From Saprolegnia diclina VS20 (taxonomy: Eukaryota > Oomycota > Saprolegniomycetes > Saprolegniales > Saprolegniaceae), in assembly GCF_000281045.1 (NCBI RefSeq), contig NW_008246097.1:340182-404181 (forward strand): DNA of 64,000 bases, read 5' to 3'. Both the position numbers and the translations under genes were made by a program. The notes below the pieces were generated by a model that was given only the letters and a program-made list of their open reading frames with translations, was not told where the DNA came from and searched no databases. Shown here in pieces: positions 10,538 to 19,764 of this stretch. Each line of letters opens with the position of its first letter. The first letter of the stretch is position 1.

Positions 10538-11227
10538 TAAGCACTGCACGTCAAGATGATTGGCGGTCACTGTACCATTTTCATGGGCAGCGAAGAGACC
10601 GCAACACAGTGTTTGCAACGCGAGAAAGATGTGCAAGCCCAATGAAATGCAGGTTGTATCCAGGTGCACAAGGGCAGTGGACCAACCGCAGCGTACGGTG
10701 TTGATGCAGCGTAGACGCTCGCGGTGGGAGTTGACCATAAATACAGATCCCACGTGGTGTCGCGGTTCCTTGGACGTCTAGAAAGGTTCCGTCCCCGCCC
10801 CCGCCGGCTTTCGAATTCTAGACTTCTATCGTCGCGGCAGATCACTGTACTCAACAAGCGATGACCTCCAACAAGACACTCTATCGTTTACCATCCCATA
10901 CTGCGCTTGCATGCGCCTTGATCGTGCTTCAGAAACCATCCAGCGTGGGACGTGGCTCGTCGCTGTGCGGTGTAGCGACGAGGTGCATTGGAGGTGAGCG
11001 GTATGCATGAGGCCGGAACGTCGCGTTCACATGTCATTTGGTCTTGGATTCTGGCGCGAGCCGGCAGACATTCGAGGGGTTTTGCAACTGCGAGTCCTTG
11101 GACCCGATAATCAGCGTTCTTGCTCCTGTTGCCAACTTCCAATACATCCATACCACCCGTCCATGTCATCCATCGTGGTGGGTGGCCTATCCACGTCCCC
11201 CTCTCGGTTCATTTTTGTTTTGGCTCG
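10538..11227. other. Spacer between the two K+ channel genes
   Basis: About 690 bp without a supportable gene; short open frames on both strands overlap at random. It presumably holds the terminator of copy 1 and the promoter of copy 2. No clear duplicated promoter segment was noticed when comparing it with 8333-8800. Confidence 0.5.
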
Positions 11228-12754
11228 ATGCAGAGAAGAGCAATGCTCGAAGCAACGCCACTGCTGCCTTTGCACGTGCATGTGAGTCCACGGCCCGCGA
11301 CGCTGCGCGCGCTTGTGTGGCACATATTGCATTTTCGCGCGTCGACTTCGCATGTTTCGCTCATCCGGAGCTGCTCTCACTACGTGGAGCTGGGCTTGTT
11401 GAATTTGATTGTGATCAACGTCCTTGTCACCGTCTATGGCTCGGGAAGCTCATCGCCACCAGGTACACCCAACCCTTACCAATGCATCGTTGACACGCGT
11501 GGCGGACTAGACGCCGTCACGCGCATCTTGGTGGTCGTTTCCACTACCGTCTTTCTTCTCGAGTACCTTCTGCGTCTCTGGTCGTGCGTCGAGGACCCTC
11601 GGTTTGACCACAGTGTAGTGCTCGGACGGTACGACGCCTACGCTCAAGTCCCATGCAATTCTGATGTGGAAGTAGCCTGGCCTGGATGCGCCGCCCCATG
11701 TCGTTGATCGATCTTGTCGCGCTCGTGCCCTACGTGGTTGAAGCGATCGCGTGCTGTAGCTCAGCGTACGACGACTACTCGCATACACTCTTGGGCTCAA
11801 GTCATGCTAGACTTCCGGAAGCGTCGGCGGTCGTGCAGGGCCTGCGCCTTCTGCGGGTCCTCGCCTTTCTTCGCATCGAGCGGTCGTACGATGCTGTCAA
11901 GCGTCTTCGGATCATCTTTCGCAAGAAGCGGGTAGCCTCCGTTTTTGCTCGTGATGAAGGACGCTGACAGTACGTGGGTAGCACGAGCTCTTTGTGATCA
12001 CATACCTCACGGGCGCCGTCATCCTTCTCTCCGGCACCACCATGTATGCCTCACCTGATGGTGCCAGTCGATGGCTCACGAGGACGCGTAGCTTTTTTCT
12101 CGAGCAAAACGCGCAGCCCGACGTCTTTTCCAGCATGGGCGTTGGCGCGTGGTGGGCCGTCGAGACCATCACGTCGCTCGGGTACGGAGATGCGGTGCCC
12201 ATCACGGTTGCCGGCCGCATCTTTGCGTCCGTCGTCGCGCTCTGGGGCATCGTCCTCTTTGCGATCCCAGGTACTCATTTCCTTTGTAATCAGACGATGT
12301 TAATTGATCATGTAGGTGCCCTCCTCGGCAGCGGCTTTGTCGAGGTCATGCTCAAGCACCAAACCGCCAAGGAGCGGCGCGCCAACGCAATGTGGCTGCA
12401 GCACGCATGCACGCAGCTGCACGTGCCGCTATGTACGTCTTACGATAGACGAGGGCAGGATAATTATGAGTGTGAATAGTTTCCGAACTGGACCTACCGC
12501 CACGCAGTGAGAGCTCGCTGACATCGTCGCCGTCACTATCTCCGTCGTCGACTTGCGACGAAGCCTCATGCTTCTCAACAGCACCCACTACGAGCGCATG
12601 GCCGAGACACAGGTACTAGTACACACCGCCATAGCTCGTTCCGTGTCCTTACGTTAAAATGGGCGTGTAGGAGCGGTTGGTGCTGCAGCTACACGTCCAG
12701 CAAGTCCAAATCGAGCGCATTTTGGCGCTACTAGAGGCAACCCAGACCAAGTAG
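11228..12754 (+). CDS. Voltage-gated K+ channel, six-TM, copy 2 of a tandem pair
   Basis: Paralogue of the preceding gene in the same orientation. S1 is YVELGLLNLIVINVLVTVY, S2 VVVSTTVFLLEYLLRLW, S3 MSLIDLVALVPYVVEAIAC. S4 is QGLRLLRVLAFLRIERSYD, in which copy 1's first arginine (RGLR) is a glutamine (QGLR), then VKRLRIIFRKKR. S5 is LFVITYLTGAVILLSGTT, the pore WWAVETITSLGYGDAVP, and S6 FASVVALWGIVLFAIPG. Introns fall at the same places as in copy 1 (after S4, within S5-pore, after S6). The C-terminal coil is ERLVLQLHVQQVQIERILAL. The linker before it is uncertain: a Ser/Pro-rich frame must switch to the coil frame through a 30-odd-bp intron or a frameshift near 12525-12565. A second possible start is at 11243. 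Confidence 0.87.
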
Positions 12755-13060
12755 GCAGCGCTTACATTCGCGGCGCTTCCAACGACCTTATTTAATCCAA
12801 GCGTCTCGCGAGAACAACGCGTTTGGATAGTCGATTTGTACCGATGGTTGACTCGTTGTTGTGGACTACTGGGCAAGCCGCTGGAACACAGCTTGGAACG
12901 TAGGCAGGTGTGTCCCGTGCTTACCACGTGTGTTGTCCGTCTGACGGATCAGTCTACATGCGCAATGACAAGAGCAAAAACCTCAAATGCATCCACGCAT
13001 GTTCTTACAACGGAACAATACACGCTACTAGTACTCGGGGTGACTAGACGACAGCTACTT
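12755..13060. other. Convergent spacer
   Basis: About 305 bp between the end of the second channel gene (+) and the end of the small membrane protein gene (-). It should hold two 3' UTRs. No gene or strong repeat is seen. Confidence 0.5.
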
Positions 13061-13579
13061 TTAGTCGGCGAGAAGACGTTCGTAGATGCGGCGGCGCTGC
13101 TGGTAGAGAAGGTCGTCAATGCTCGCCACGGGGCGGAGGCAAAAGTTGAAGAGCCCAAAGACCACGAGGCCAAGGCAGCAGAGCGGGAGGAGTCCGATGC
13201 CGAGGAAGAAGCCCATCGCGACGAAGATAAACACAAAGATGGCGAAAAACAGCGTGAAGAACTGCAGCACGAGCAGGAGGGCCGTGTTGCAGACGTTCGA
13301 GACGAGCTGGCTCAGCGAGAAGAAGCCACATTCGTGCTGGCGCTGTGGGCCGTGGTGCGTCGGGAGCGGCCCCGAGCCGTAGACCGCCGTGCCCGTAGGG
13401 TACTGTTGCGCAACGTACATGGGGGCTTGCTGCGGCGAGTAGCTCTGCGCTGGGTAGCCCTGCTGCGGCGGGTATGTATATGGCTGCACCGGCGCGCTGT
13501 TGTAGGCGACGGGGTACGTCGGCTGCACGGGCACGGCTTGCGGCGTCTCGTCCGTGCTCGTCGTCTTGTACGTCGCCAT
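13061..13579 (-). CDS. Small membrane protein with Pro/Gln/Tyr-rich N-terminus
   Basis: Single exon, 172 residues. The first 80 residues are low complexity and rich in P, Q, Y, V and T (for example YTYPPQQGYPAQSYSPQQAP), a cytosolic-tail-like region. Two long hydrophobic segments follow: FFSLSQLVSNVCNTALLLVL running into QFFTLFFAIFVFIFVAMGFF, then IGLLPLCCLGLVVFGLFNF. The short basic C-terminal tail ends RRRIYERLLAD. There is no signal peptide. The layout resembles PQ-rich membrane proteins of the endocytic or shisa-like type, but no family is recognised. The start at 13579 gives MATYKTTSTDE; a longer spliced 5' exon is not needed. Confidence 0.7.
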   Translation of the reverse strand: MATYKTTSTDETPQAVPVQPTYPVAYNSAPVQPYTYPPQQGYPAQSYSPQQAPMYVAQQYPTGTAVYGSGPLPTHHGPQRQHECGFFSLSQLVSNVCNTALLLVLQFFTLFFAIFVFIFVAMGFFLGIGLLPLCCLGLVVFGLFNFCLRPVASIDDLLYQQRRRIYERLLAD

Positions 13580-13682
13580 GCTGGGTTTTTATAAATGGAA
13601 GCGCACGCCAGTGTGCCAGTGACTGGGAAGAGGACAATCACTCGCGGCCTGCATTCTCGCCCACAATAGCTCAGCTCAACCC

Positions 13683-13850
13683 ATTGCGTTAAACTCATTG
13701 CGTTGAACCTAGAACGTCAAACCGAGTGAGTGCGTCAAACCCAGTGCGTCAACCCCAATGGTGTTATTCGCTTGGTCAAACCCATGGGTCAAACCCATCC
13801 GAAACCGGTTTAATGCGTCTATTATCCATGGGCGTGTGCGTCAAACTATT
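13683..13850. repeat. Cluster of degenerate GTYAAAC repeats
   Basis: Within about 170 bp the heptamer gtcaaac or gttaaac recurs at least seven times, often inside a longer unit like tgcgtcaaacccagtg or tgcgttaaactcattg. It lies about 100-270 bp upstream of the membrane-protein gene (minus strand). The same heptamer recurs in the region 43480-43880. It could be a transcription-factor site cluster or a decayed tandem repeat. Confidence 0.5.
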
Positions 13851-13884
13851 ACGTCCTCATGGCAAGCGGATCCATACAAGTAAA

Positions 13885-13969
13885 GGTGGCTATCATTTTG
13901 ATGGCAGCGAATGGTTAAAAAAACCAAATGCCATTATTGGGCCTTGCCGAATTCAACCTCGATAGCACC
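13885..13969. repeat. Imperfect long hairpin
   Basis: Nested complementary blocks pair across a centre at about 13919: ggtggctatc (13885-13894) with gatagcacc (13961-13969), atggc (13901-13905) with gccat (13930-13934), and tggtt (13912-13916) with aacca (13922-13926). Like the hairpin at 6244-6287 it carries ATGGC and TGGTT next to its centre. Possibly a decayed miniature inverted-repeat element. Confidence 0.5.
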
Positions 13970-14759
13970 ATCATGAACGCGGATACATCACTGAATACAT
14001 GCCTCAGTCACTGCTTTTCAAGCACGTCGGAATGGAGAGTTAATACCTGTGGACCCGAAACCTTGTTTAGACCATTTCCATGTTATTCGTAGGTAAGGAC
14101 ATTGTCTTTGGTCGACAGAGGAGAGATTTGGCAACGCGACGCTTCGCTGCTTCATGTTGGTATAATTTTTGTTGGCTTGGGTGATCGCAGTTCAGAACGT
14201 CCAAATTGAAGGAGTATCCTGGCACCCAAGCTGGTAATCCGCGTGCCATTCGTTCGCTCATAGTACTAACATGGAAGTTCACATGCAAGATATTGACCAA
14301 TGCTGGATGCAACGCTACAAGCTTGACTGCAAAGCAAAAAGCGCGCCAAGGTTGATGCCACATGGCGACATGCGTGATTACTTGGCAATTCCTCTGCAAG
14401 TCGCTTCTCTGTGCACGCCCACGCACGGGCGGAGATGGGCATGGACTGTCTACCTCGTCGCATCCGCGCTTCCGGAAGCGTGGCGATGCCCATGTCCCAA
14501 CCCATCGGCGCTGCGTCAGCATCGAGATTGATGCTCCTGGACGCGGTCCGAAACCGCGCGGGTCACATTTTGGCCAATCAAAACGCGTCAAATTTAAATA
14601 TTTGAAGCCCTTGGAATGGGATCCAGCATATTATTTTGCACGCCCGATGCTTGCGATTTCAAATTACTCGGTTTTTGTATGGAAGCGGTGGCAGTGCGCT
14701 AAAGAATTGGCGATTGCCATTAAATTTCGCAACCGCGCAAAATAAAAGCACCCAGTGGT

Positions 14760-17700
14760 TTGCCATACACAACCAATTCCTTGGGACCGCCTAATTATAG
14801 AGTCCAAGCGCGGAGGCCATCGACGGACGACGTGATGATGGAGCCGACGATGCAAGACTACCTCAAGCGCTACGACGAGGAGCAGAAGGCCCGCGCGGAA
14901 GCAGGTCGACGGGACATGGACCTCGGCGAAGAAGACCATGCGAAGCATGGCGGTACTTCCAAGTACACGGACATGTTCTTCGGAAGCGACAGCGACGGCG
15001 AGCTCTCGCAGTCCAACCTTCTCGGCGAGATGTCCCGGGACTTCATGGCCTCGACCGATGGCAAGAACATGATGGACGATACGAACTTTATGAGCAGCCT
15101 CCTCGGCAGCCCCGTGACCACGAAGCCGTCGCAGCTACTGGACCCACCGGCGCTACCAACCAAGCAGCAGCGGGACTCGCTCGAGTCGCTCTTTGCGCCA
15201 CAGACGAACCTCGCGATCCAAGCGAACCACATCACCTTTGACAAGGACCCGATTAACCTGGACACGGAGAGCTTCGTCGACGCAGGTAGAAGTGACATCC
15301 CGCATCACCCTTTCCACAGGTCGTGTGTAGCCACGTTCTTGAACCGACAAGAAGCGCTCATGAAGCCGCAGACGACGCGACCAGAGGCTGGATCGGACAA
15401 CACGACGTGGACGAGCTCAGGGTTTCGGTCGCCAGACGACTTTTTCGCCGAGCGGTCGCGGGACCTGAGCAACGTCGAGTTTGGTGACACTCCGATTCCG
15501 AGAAAAAGCTCGCTGACTGGTCTCCCGGACGCCACTACGACTGCGCCGCAGCACACCAAGGAGGTGCCGTCCTCCTACATCGACTTCAGCGCACCCCCGA
15601 CGTCGACAACACACAAGGTGCAGATGTAGAGTCTAAACTGCTTCACTGAGTGGTTTTGTTGCAGGTGTTTTTGGCTACGACGCCGTCAAGCGTCATGCAG
15701 CACGATAAGCCTGTTGCTGCAAAGACCACATACTCGCGAAGCTCGTTTTCGACGCAGCCAACCATGCCCAGCGTCAAGCACATGGTGCAGGTACTTTTAA
15801 AGCCCGTTACCGGTATCCACGGACACGAACCTCTGGAGTAGCCCACGCACTCTACGCCACGACCGCAACAAGTGTCTTCGCCCATGTATCGCGGGTCCTC
15901 GTGGACGCCAACCCCCAGCACCGACATGAGCCAGCCTTCGGTCGGTCTTTCAGCGCCGTTTATGGACTTGTCCATCTCGCAGTCGACACCCGTCAAGGAT
16001 CTCGTGCCCCGACGCCAAACGCCTCCGATCGAGACGCAGCAGGTGGGTGAAGCCAATACAACCTCAATTTTGTGCTCATTTGGATTTACGTAGCCACTCT
16101 CCATCTCAACGTACTTACAGGTACCGTTTTTGCTTGCGCCAAAGCAAAAGTAAGCGGCAACGTAGAACTCGCTCGCCAACTATGCCAACCGCCCGAATGT
16201 GTCGAGCGTGCCCGTTAACATTGACGACGAGCCGTTCAAGGTCGTTTCGGACGCAGTACAAGCAGCCATGTCTCTCACGGCCAATGAGCGCGAAGCTGCT
16301 CAGTGGCATGAACCCATTCACCCGTCGCACGTGATCCACTCGTCGCTCGATGCCGTTGCTGCTGTACCATTAAAACCCACGATCCGTACACAGAGGCGTT
16401 GACATTATTGCTGTAGGTCCAAGCTATGATCGAAGCAACAGGACACATGCAGGCGTCGATCTCCGAGGTCATGCGACTGCGAGCGCACGCCAAGCAAGCC
16501 ATCGAGGCAGCTGTGGTCTCGGAGGCTATGGCGATCGCCGACTACCAAAAACAGCGCTGGTCTGAGCCGCCTCGTCCGCGCGCCGGGTCGCAGCAGTTTG
16601 AGAGAAAAGCGATTGACAACATCACGGCCGAGCTCACATCGGTGGTGCAAGAACCCACACAGCCCGTGCTGCCACCACCTCGCCGCAGCTCTCGAGCATC
16701 GATCCTTTCAATGCAGTCGAGCCGAGCTATGGCGGGCGGCAAGGTTCAGCGCACGCTGGACATGTCGCAACGCCAAGAACGAACAACACAGGCACATCGT
16801 GACGCGCCGTTCTCGGCCATGCAGGCGGCCGCACGAACCGATAATGTCATTTCCAAGTGCGCCGACACTACGAACAACCCGGACGGTGTTTCGCCAAGCT
16901 CGACGCGGGCGCGCGATTCCAAGCTGACACGCGAGTTTGGCCTGTCCCCAATCCCGTTTGAGCCCAGTAGTATGTCGGTCGACGAGTCCATCACACCGCG
17001 TCCCCCGTATGACCGCGATGTCGATCCGGCAGATCGCGCAATGTCGGAAGCTGACCGGCGTCAAATGCACGCGCTGCTTGCAACGAAGAGCCCGATTGAG
17101 GGCGCAGCTCGCGGCCATCAGTCGACAGCTACTCCCGTGCGAAGCTACAAGCGCGATTCAACGCTGCGGACCAGTCGCAGCGTGACGCAAGACTCCGCAA
17201 AGCCAAACTTGCGAATCGACACAAGTGTCGCCCGCGCCGCGTTTCCCGAGAAGTCGAAGCTGGAGAAGCCGCCGTCGACCAAGATGCATCGTGACGACCT
17301 GCGAACGGCGTTCACGGACCTTCAGCGCCATGAAGCGTCGACGCCGTCAGAGCGCTACTCGATCCAGCCACACGCTGCGGACAACAATCCTAGCACAAAC
17401 GACGCGCAAACGGACGAACTTGCATACAAGGAGGTTGGTGGCTATTTCCTTTTCTATCGTCTGTCGTCACAACTACCGTAGGTGCCCATGAGTCCTCCAC
17501 CGACACCATACACCAAGGCACTCGAGGTACCTCGCTCTACAATACACACATCTAAACCACACTTCGTGCGTAGCGCCCCAAGCTATGCAAGCGCTTCCTG
17601 TGCACATTAGGCGGCGAGATCTCAGAGACTTTTGTGTTTCGCAACACGAGCGCGACCTACGCGCGTATCTGCGCGTCGATTGTCCCGCTGAGCCGTGGCT

Positions 17701-18704
17701 GCAACCAGTTTCGTATCGTGCCCACCGTGCTCGAGATGCCGCCCCACGCGTCGGACCACTTTGTCATTCGGTACACTTTCGTTGTGCGATTGCCACTGAG
17801 GTGAAATCCTAGATTCGTGGCAACGCACGTCGGCGCCGTATCGGGCATCTTTCAGTTTCGGAGCATGAGCGGCGACCCGCGCGCGACACCGTACGAGATT
17901 ATTGTGGACGCCCACGTCAAGAACCCAGCGACACCCGTGCGCCAGCCGACGCCGCCGCGTATTGTGCAAGAGGTGGCCGACGAGGACGCGCTCGAGGCCA
18001 ACGGCAGCACGGTGGACGTGCATCCGACGTTTCTTCGGCTCTTGGCGGCCAACGACGCCAAGTCGTTTGAGGTCATCAACTTTTCCGACAAGGACGTGCC
18101 GTTCTCTATTGCGTGCCCGTATCCGCACATTTCGCTTGCACCGACCCAAGGTGTCGTCCGACCCAAGAGCAAGTCGACCGTAACGGTCCATTGCAACGCG
18201 GCAACGCCATCGGTGCTGCCGCCCAACAAGAAGACGTGGTGTGGCTCATTTACGATTACGCTGAACAACACCCTCACGCGCGAGATCAGCGTCGTCGTTG
18301 ACGCATCTGCGCTCGCCCACGAGGCCCCGTCGTACCCCAAGTCAAGCCAATTGAGTCAGAGCAGCGTTGCGTCGTCGACGCGAACCAAGAAGCGGTCCAA
18401 GCGCGGTCTCTTTTTTCAGGCCGAAAACATGGACTGCGGCAGCGCGGCCCTGCACACGTCGCAGTGCGTTCCCGTGCGCATCTGCAACGGTGCAAAGGAG
18501 CCCATGACGGTGTTTGTTCAGACGCTCGGTCGCCCGTTCTCGTGTGCCTACTCGAGCCTCACGCTGCGCCCGCGCTCGTACGTTGAAGTCCCCGTTGTCT
18601 TTACCCCCGAAAAGCTCGGCGACGCGTCGGTGCCAATGGTCGTCTACTCGACGACGGACAAGGCCATCTTGATGCTCCACGGCCGCGCGACGGCATCGGC
18701 CTAG
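14760..18704 (+). CDS. CEP192/SPD-2-like centrosomal protein with C-terminal ASH-type domains
   Basis: A long multi-exon gene (about eleven exons, introns 35-60 bp). The N-terminal two thirds are Ser/Thr/Pro-rich and apparently disordered, with acidic blocks (SDSDGELSQSNLLGEMSRDF) and many SP/TP sites. A possible coil is SISEVMRLRAHAKQAIEAA. The last 350 residues fold into Ig-like beta repeats of the ASPM-SPD-2-Hydin kind: ISETFVFRNTSATYARICAS, then SFEVINFSDKDVPFSIACPY, and near the end VPVRICNGAKEPMTVFVQTL and RSYVEVPVVFTPEKLGDAS. This order, a disordered N-terminus and C-terminal ASH domains, matches SPD-2/CEP192, which recruits pericentriolar material. The assignment is by architecture, not by a decisive motif; another ASH-domain ciliary protein is possible. 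The start may be 14760 or the MMEPTMQDYLKR Met near 14833. Confidence 0.6.
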
Positions 18705-19033
18705 TCGTTATCTAATATACTCTTAGTCGAATCCAATTGAGTGTCTCCTAGTACATGACAAGTTGTCCAATCGTCAAATCCACTCGACAAGTCGTCTTTG
18801 GTACGTTGGCAACTGCACTACCAAAGGTGTCGGATCTAACACGAAACACATTGATAAAAAGGTGTCGGATCGTCCGCCTGCGCTGGGACGCGGCCACGTC
18901 AGAATCTGGCGTATATGCGGCATCTGCCACATGATCAAGGGCAATATGCCGAAAGTAGACTGGCTTATTTGTGGCAATCTACCTGGTTTGTCCTTGAATA
19001 ATTCTTCTGATCGTCAAAAAGACTGGAGGGACG
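18705..19033. other. Spacer with short direct repeat
   Basis: About 330 bp between two plus-strand genes. It carries a 14-bp direct repeat (18823-18871). No gene is seen; it presumably holds the promoter of the Pin1 gene. Confidence 0.5.
18823..18871. repeat. 14-bp direct repeat, 35-bp period
   Basis: The sequence aaaggtgtcggatc occurs at 18823-18836 and 18858-18871. It lies about 160-210 bp upstream of the Pin1 start codon and may be a repeated promoter element. Confidence 0.6.
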
Positions 19034-19651
19034 ATGGCGGAGACCAAGACAGCGAGCAAGAAGGCCGACCGGGTCGTGCCATCGGGCTGGACGCGCGTCG
19101 AGAGCAAGAGTCGTCCTGGCGAGTGCTACTACCTCAACAAGAAGACGGGCCAGAAGACGTGGAAGTACTCGGAGATGATGAGCAGCATCAGCAGCAGTAA
19201 GGACGGGAAGCGGAAACGCGACGAGAAGGCCAAGTCGTCGTCGTCCAAGCGGTCCAAGAGCGATGAGAAGCGGTCCAAGGTCGACGACGATGCGACGGTG
19301 CACGTTCTCCACATCCTCGTCAAGCACTCAGGCAGTCGCCGGGCGTCGTCATGGCGACAGGACTCGATCACGCGCAGCAAGGACGTGGCAATCCAGCGCC
19401 TCCAAGGCCTGCGCGACCAGATCGTGCTCGCGGGCAAGCAGGACGACGGCGCCGTCCGCGAAAAGTTTGAGGCGCTCGCCAAAGTCGAGTCGGATTGCAA
19501 CAGCGCCAAGCGCGGAGGGGACTTGGGTCCGTTCGGGCGCGGCAAGATGCAGCCGCCCTTTGAAGCCGCGGCCTTTGCGCTGGCGCCGGCCGAGCTGAGC
19601 GAAATGGTCGAGACAGAGAGCGGTGTCCACATCCTCTATCGCATCAAGTAG
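19034..19651 (+). CDS. PIN1: Pin1/Ess1-type WW-parvulin peptidyl-prolyl isomerase
   Basis: Single exon, 205 residues. An N-terminal WW domain (SGWTRVESKSRPGECYYLNK then KTGQKTWK) binds phospho-Ser/Thr-Pro. A long Lys/Ser/Asp-rich linker (GKRKRDEKAKSSSSKRSKSD) also looks like a nuclear localisation signal. A parvulin domain then runs from VHVLHILVKHSGSRRASSWR, through the phosphate-binding basic loop and CNSAKRGGDLGPFGRGKMQP, to ESGVHILYRIK. The enzyme isomerises pSer/pThr-Pro bonds in mitotic and RNA polymerase II regulators. The linker is much longer than in human Pin1 (163 aa). The usual WW-terminal proline is absent (KTWKYSE), and the active-site Cys-type position appears as CNSAKRGG. Confidence 0.95.
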   Translation: MAETKTASKKADRVVPSGWTRVESKSRPGECYYLNKKTGQKTWKYSEMMSSISSSKDGKRKRDEKAKSSSSKRSKSDEKRSKVDDDATVHVLHILVKHSGSRRASSWRQDSITRSKDVAIQRLQGLRDQIVLAGKQDDGAVREKFEALAKVESDCNSAKRGGDLGPFGRGKMQPPFEAAAFALAPAELSEMVETESGVHILYRIK

Positions 19652-19764
19652 CTGTATATCCTACACTGTACTGTACAGACGTAGTCGTCGTTGCTTGCTC
19701 TGTCTGGTAACAGTATTTCGTAGAGGAAGCAAAGCAGGGTTAGTTGTAGAATTAGTGGATCGAT

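Larger units (their letters stand above)
13580..14759. other. Long divergent intergenic region with repeats
   Basis: About 1.18 kb between two divergent genes. It contains the GTCAAAC/GTTAAAC cluster (13683-13850), an imperfect hairpin (13885-13969) and a 14-bp palindrome cgcttccggaagcg near 14467. Open frames of up to 174 codons occur between 14067 and 14605 on both strands, but none has a domain or consistent splicing, so I do not call a gene. Confidence 0.5.

Noticed and set aside
14067-14605. Open frames of 64-174 codons on both strands
   Set aside because: No domain, no consistent splicing and competing overlapping frames; kept as intergenic.
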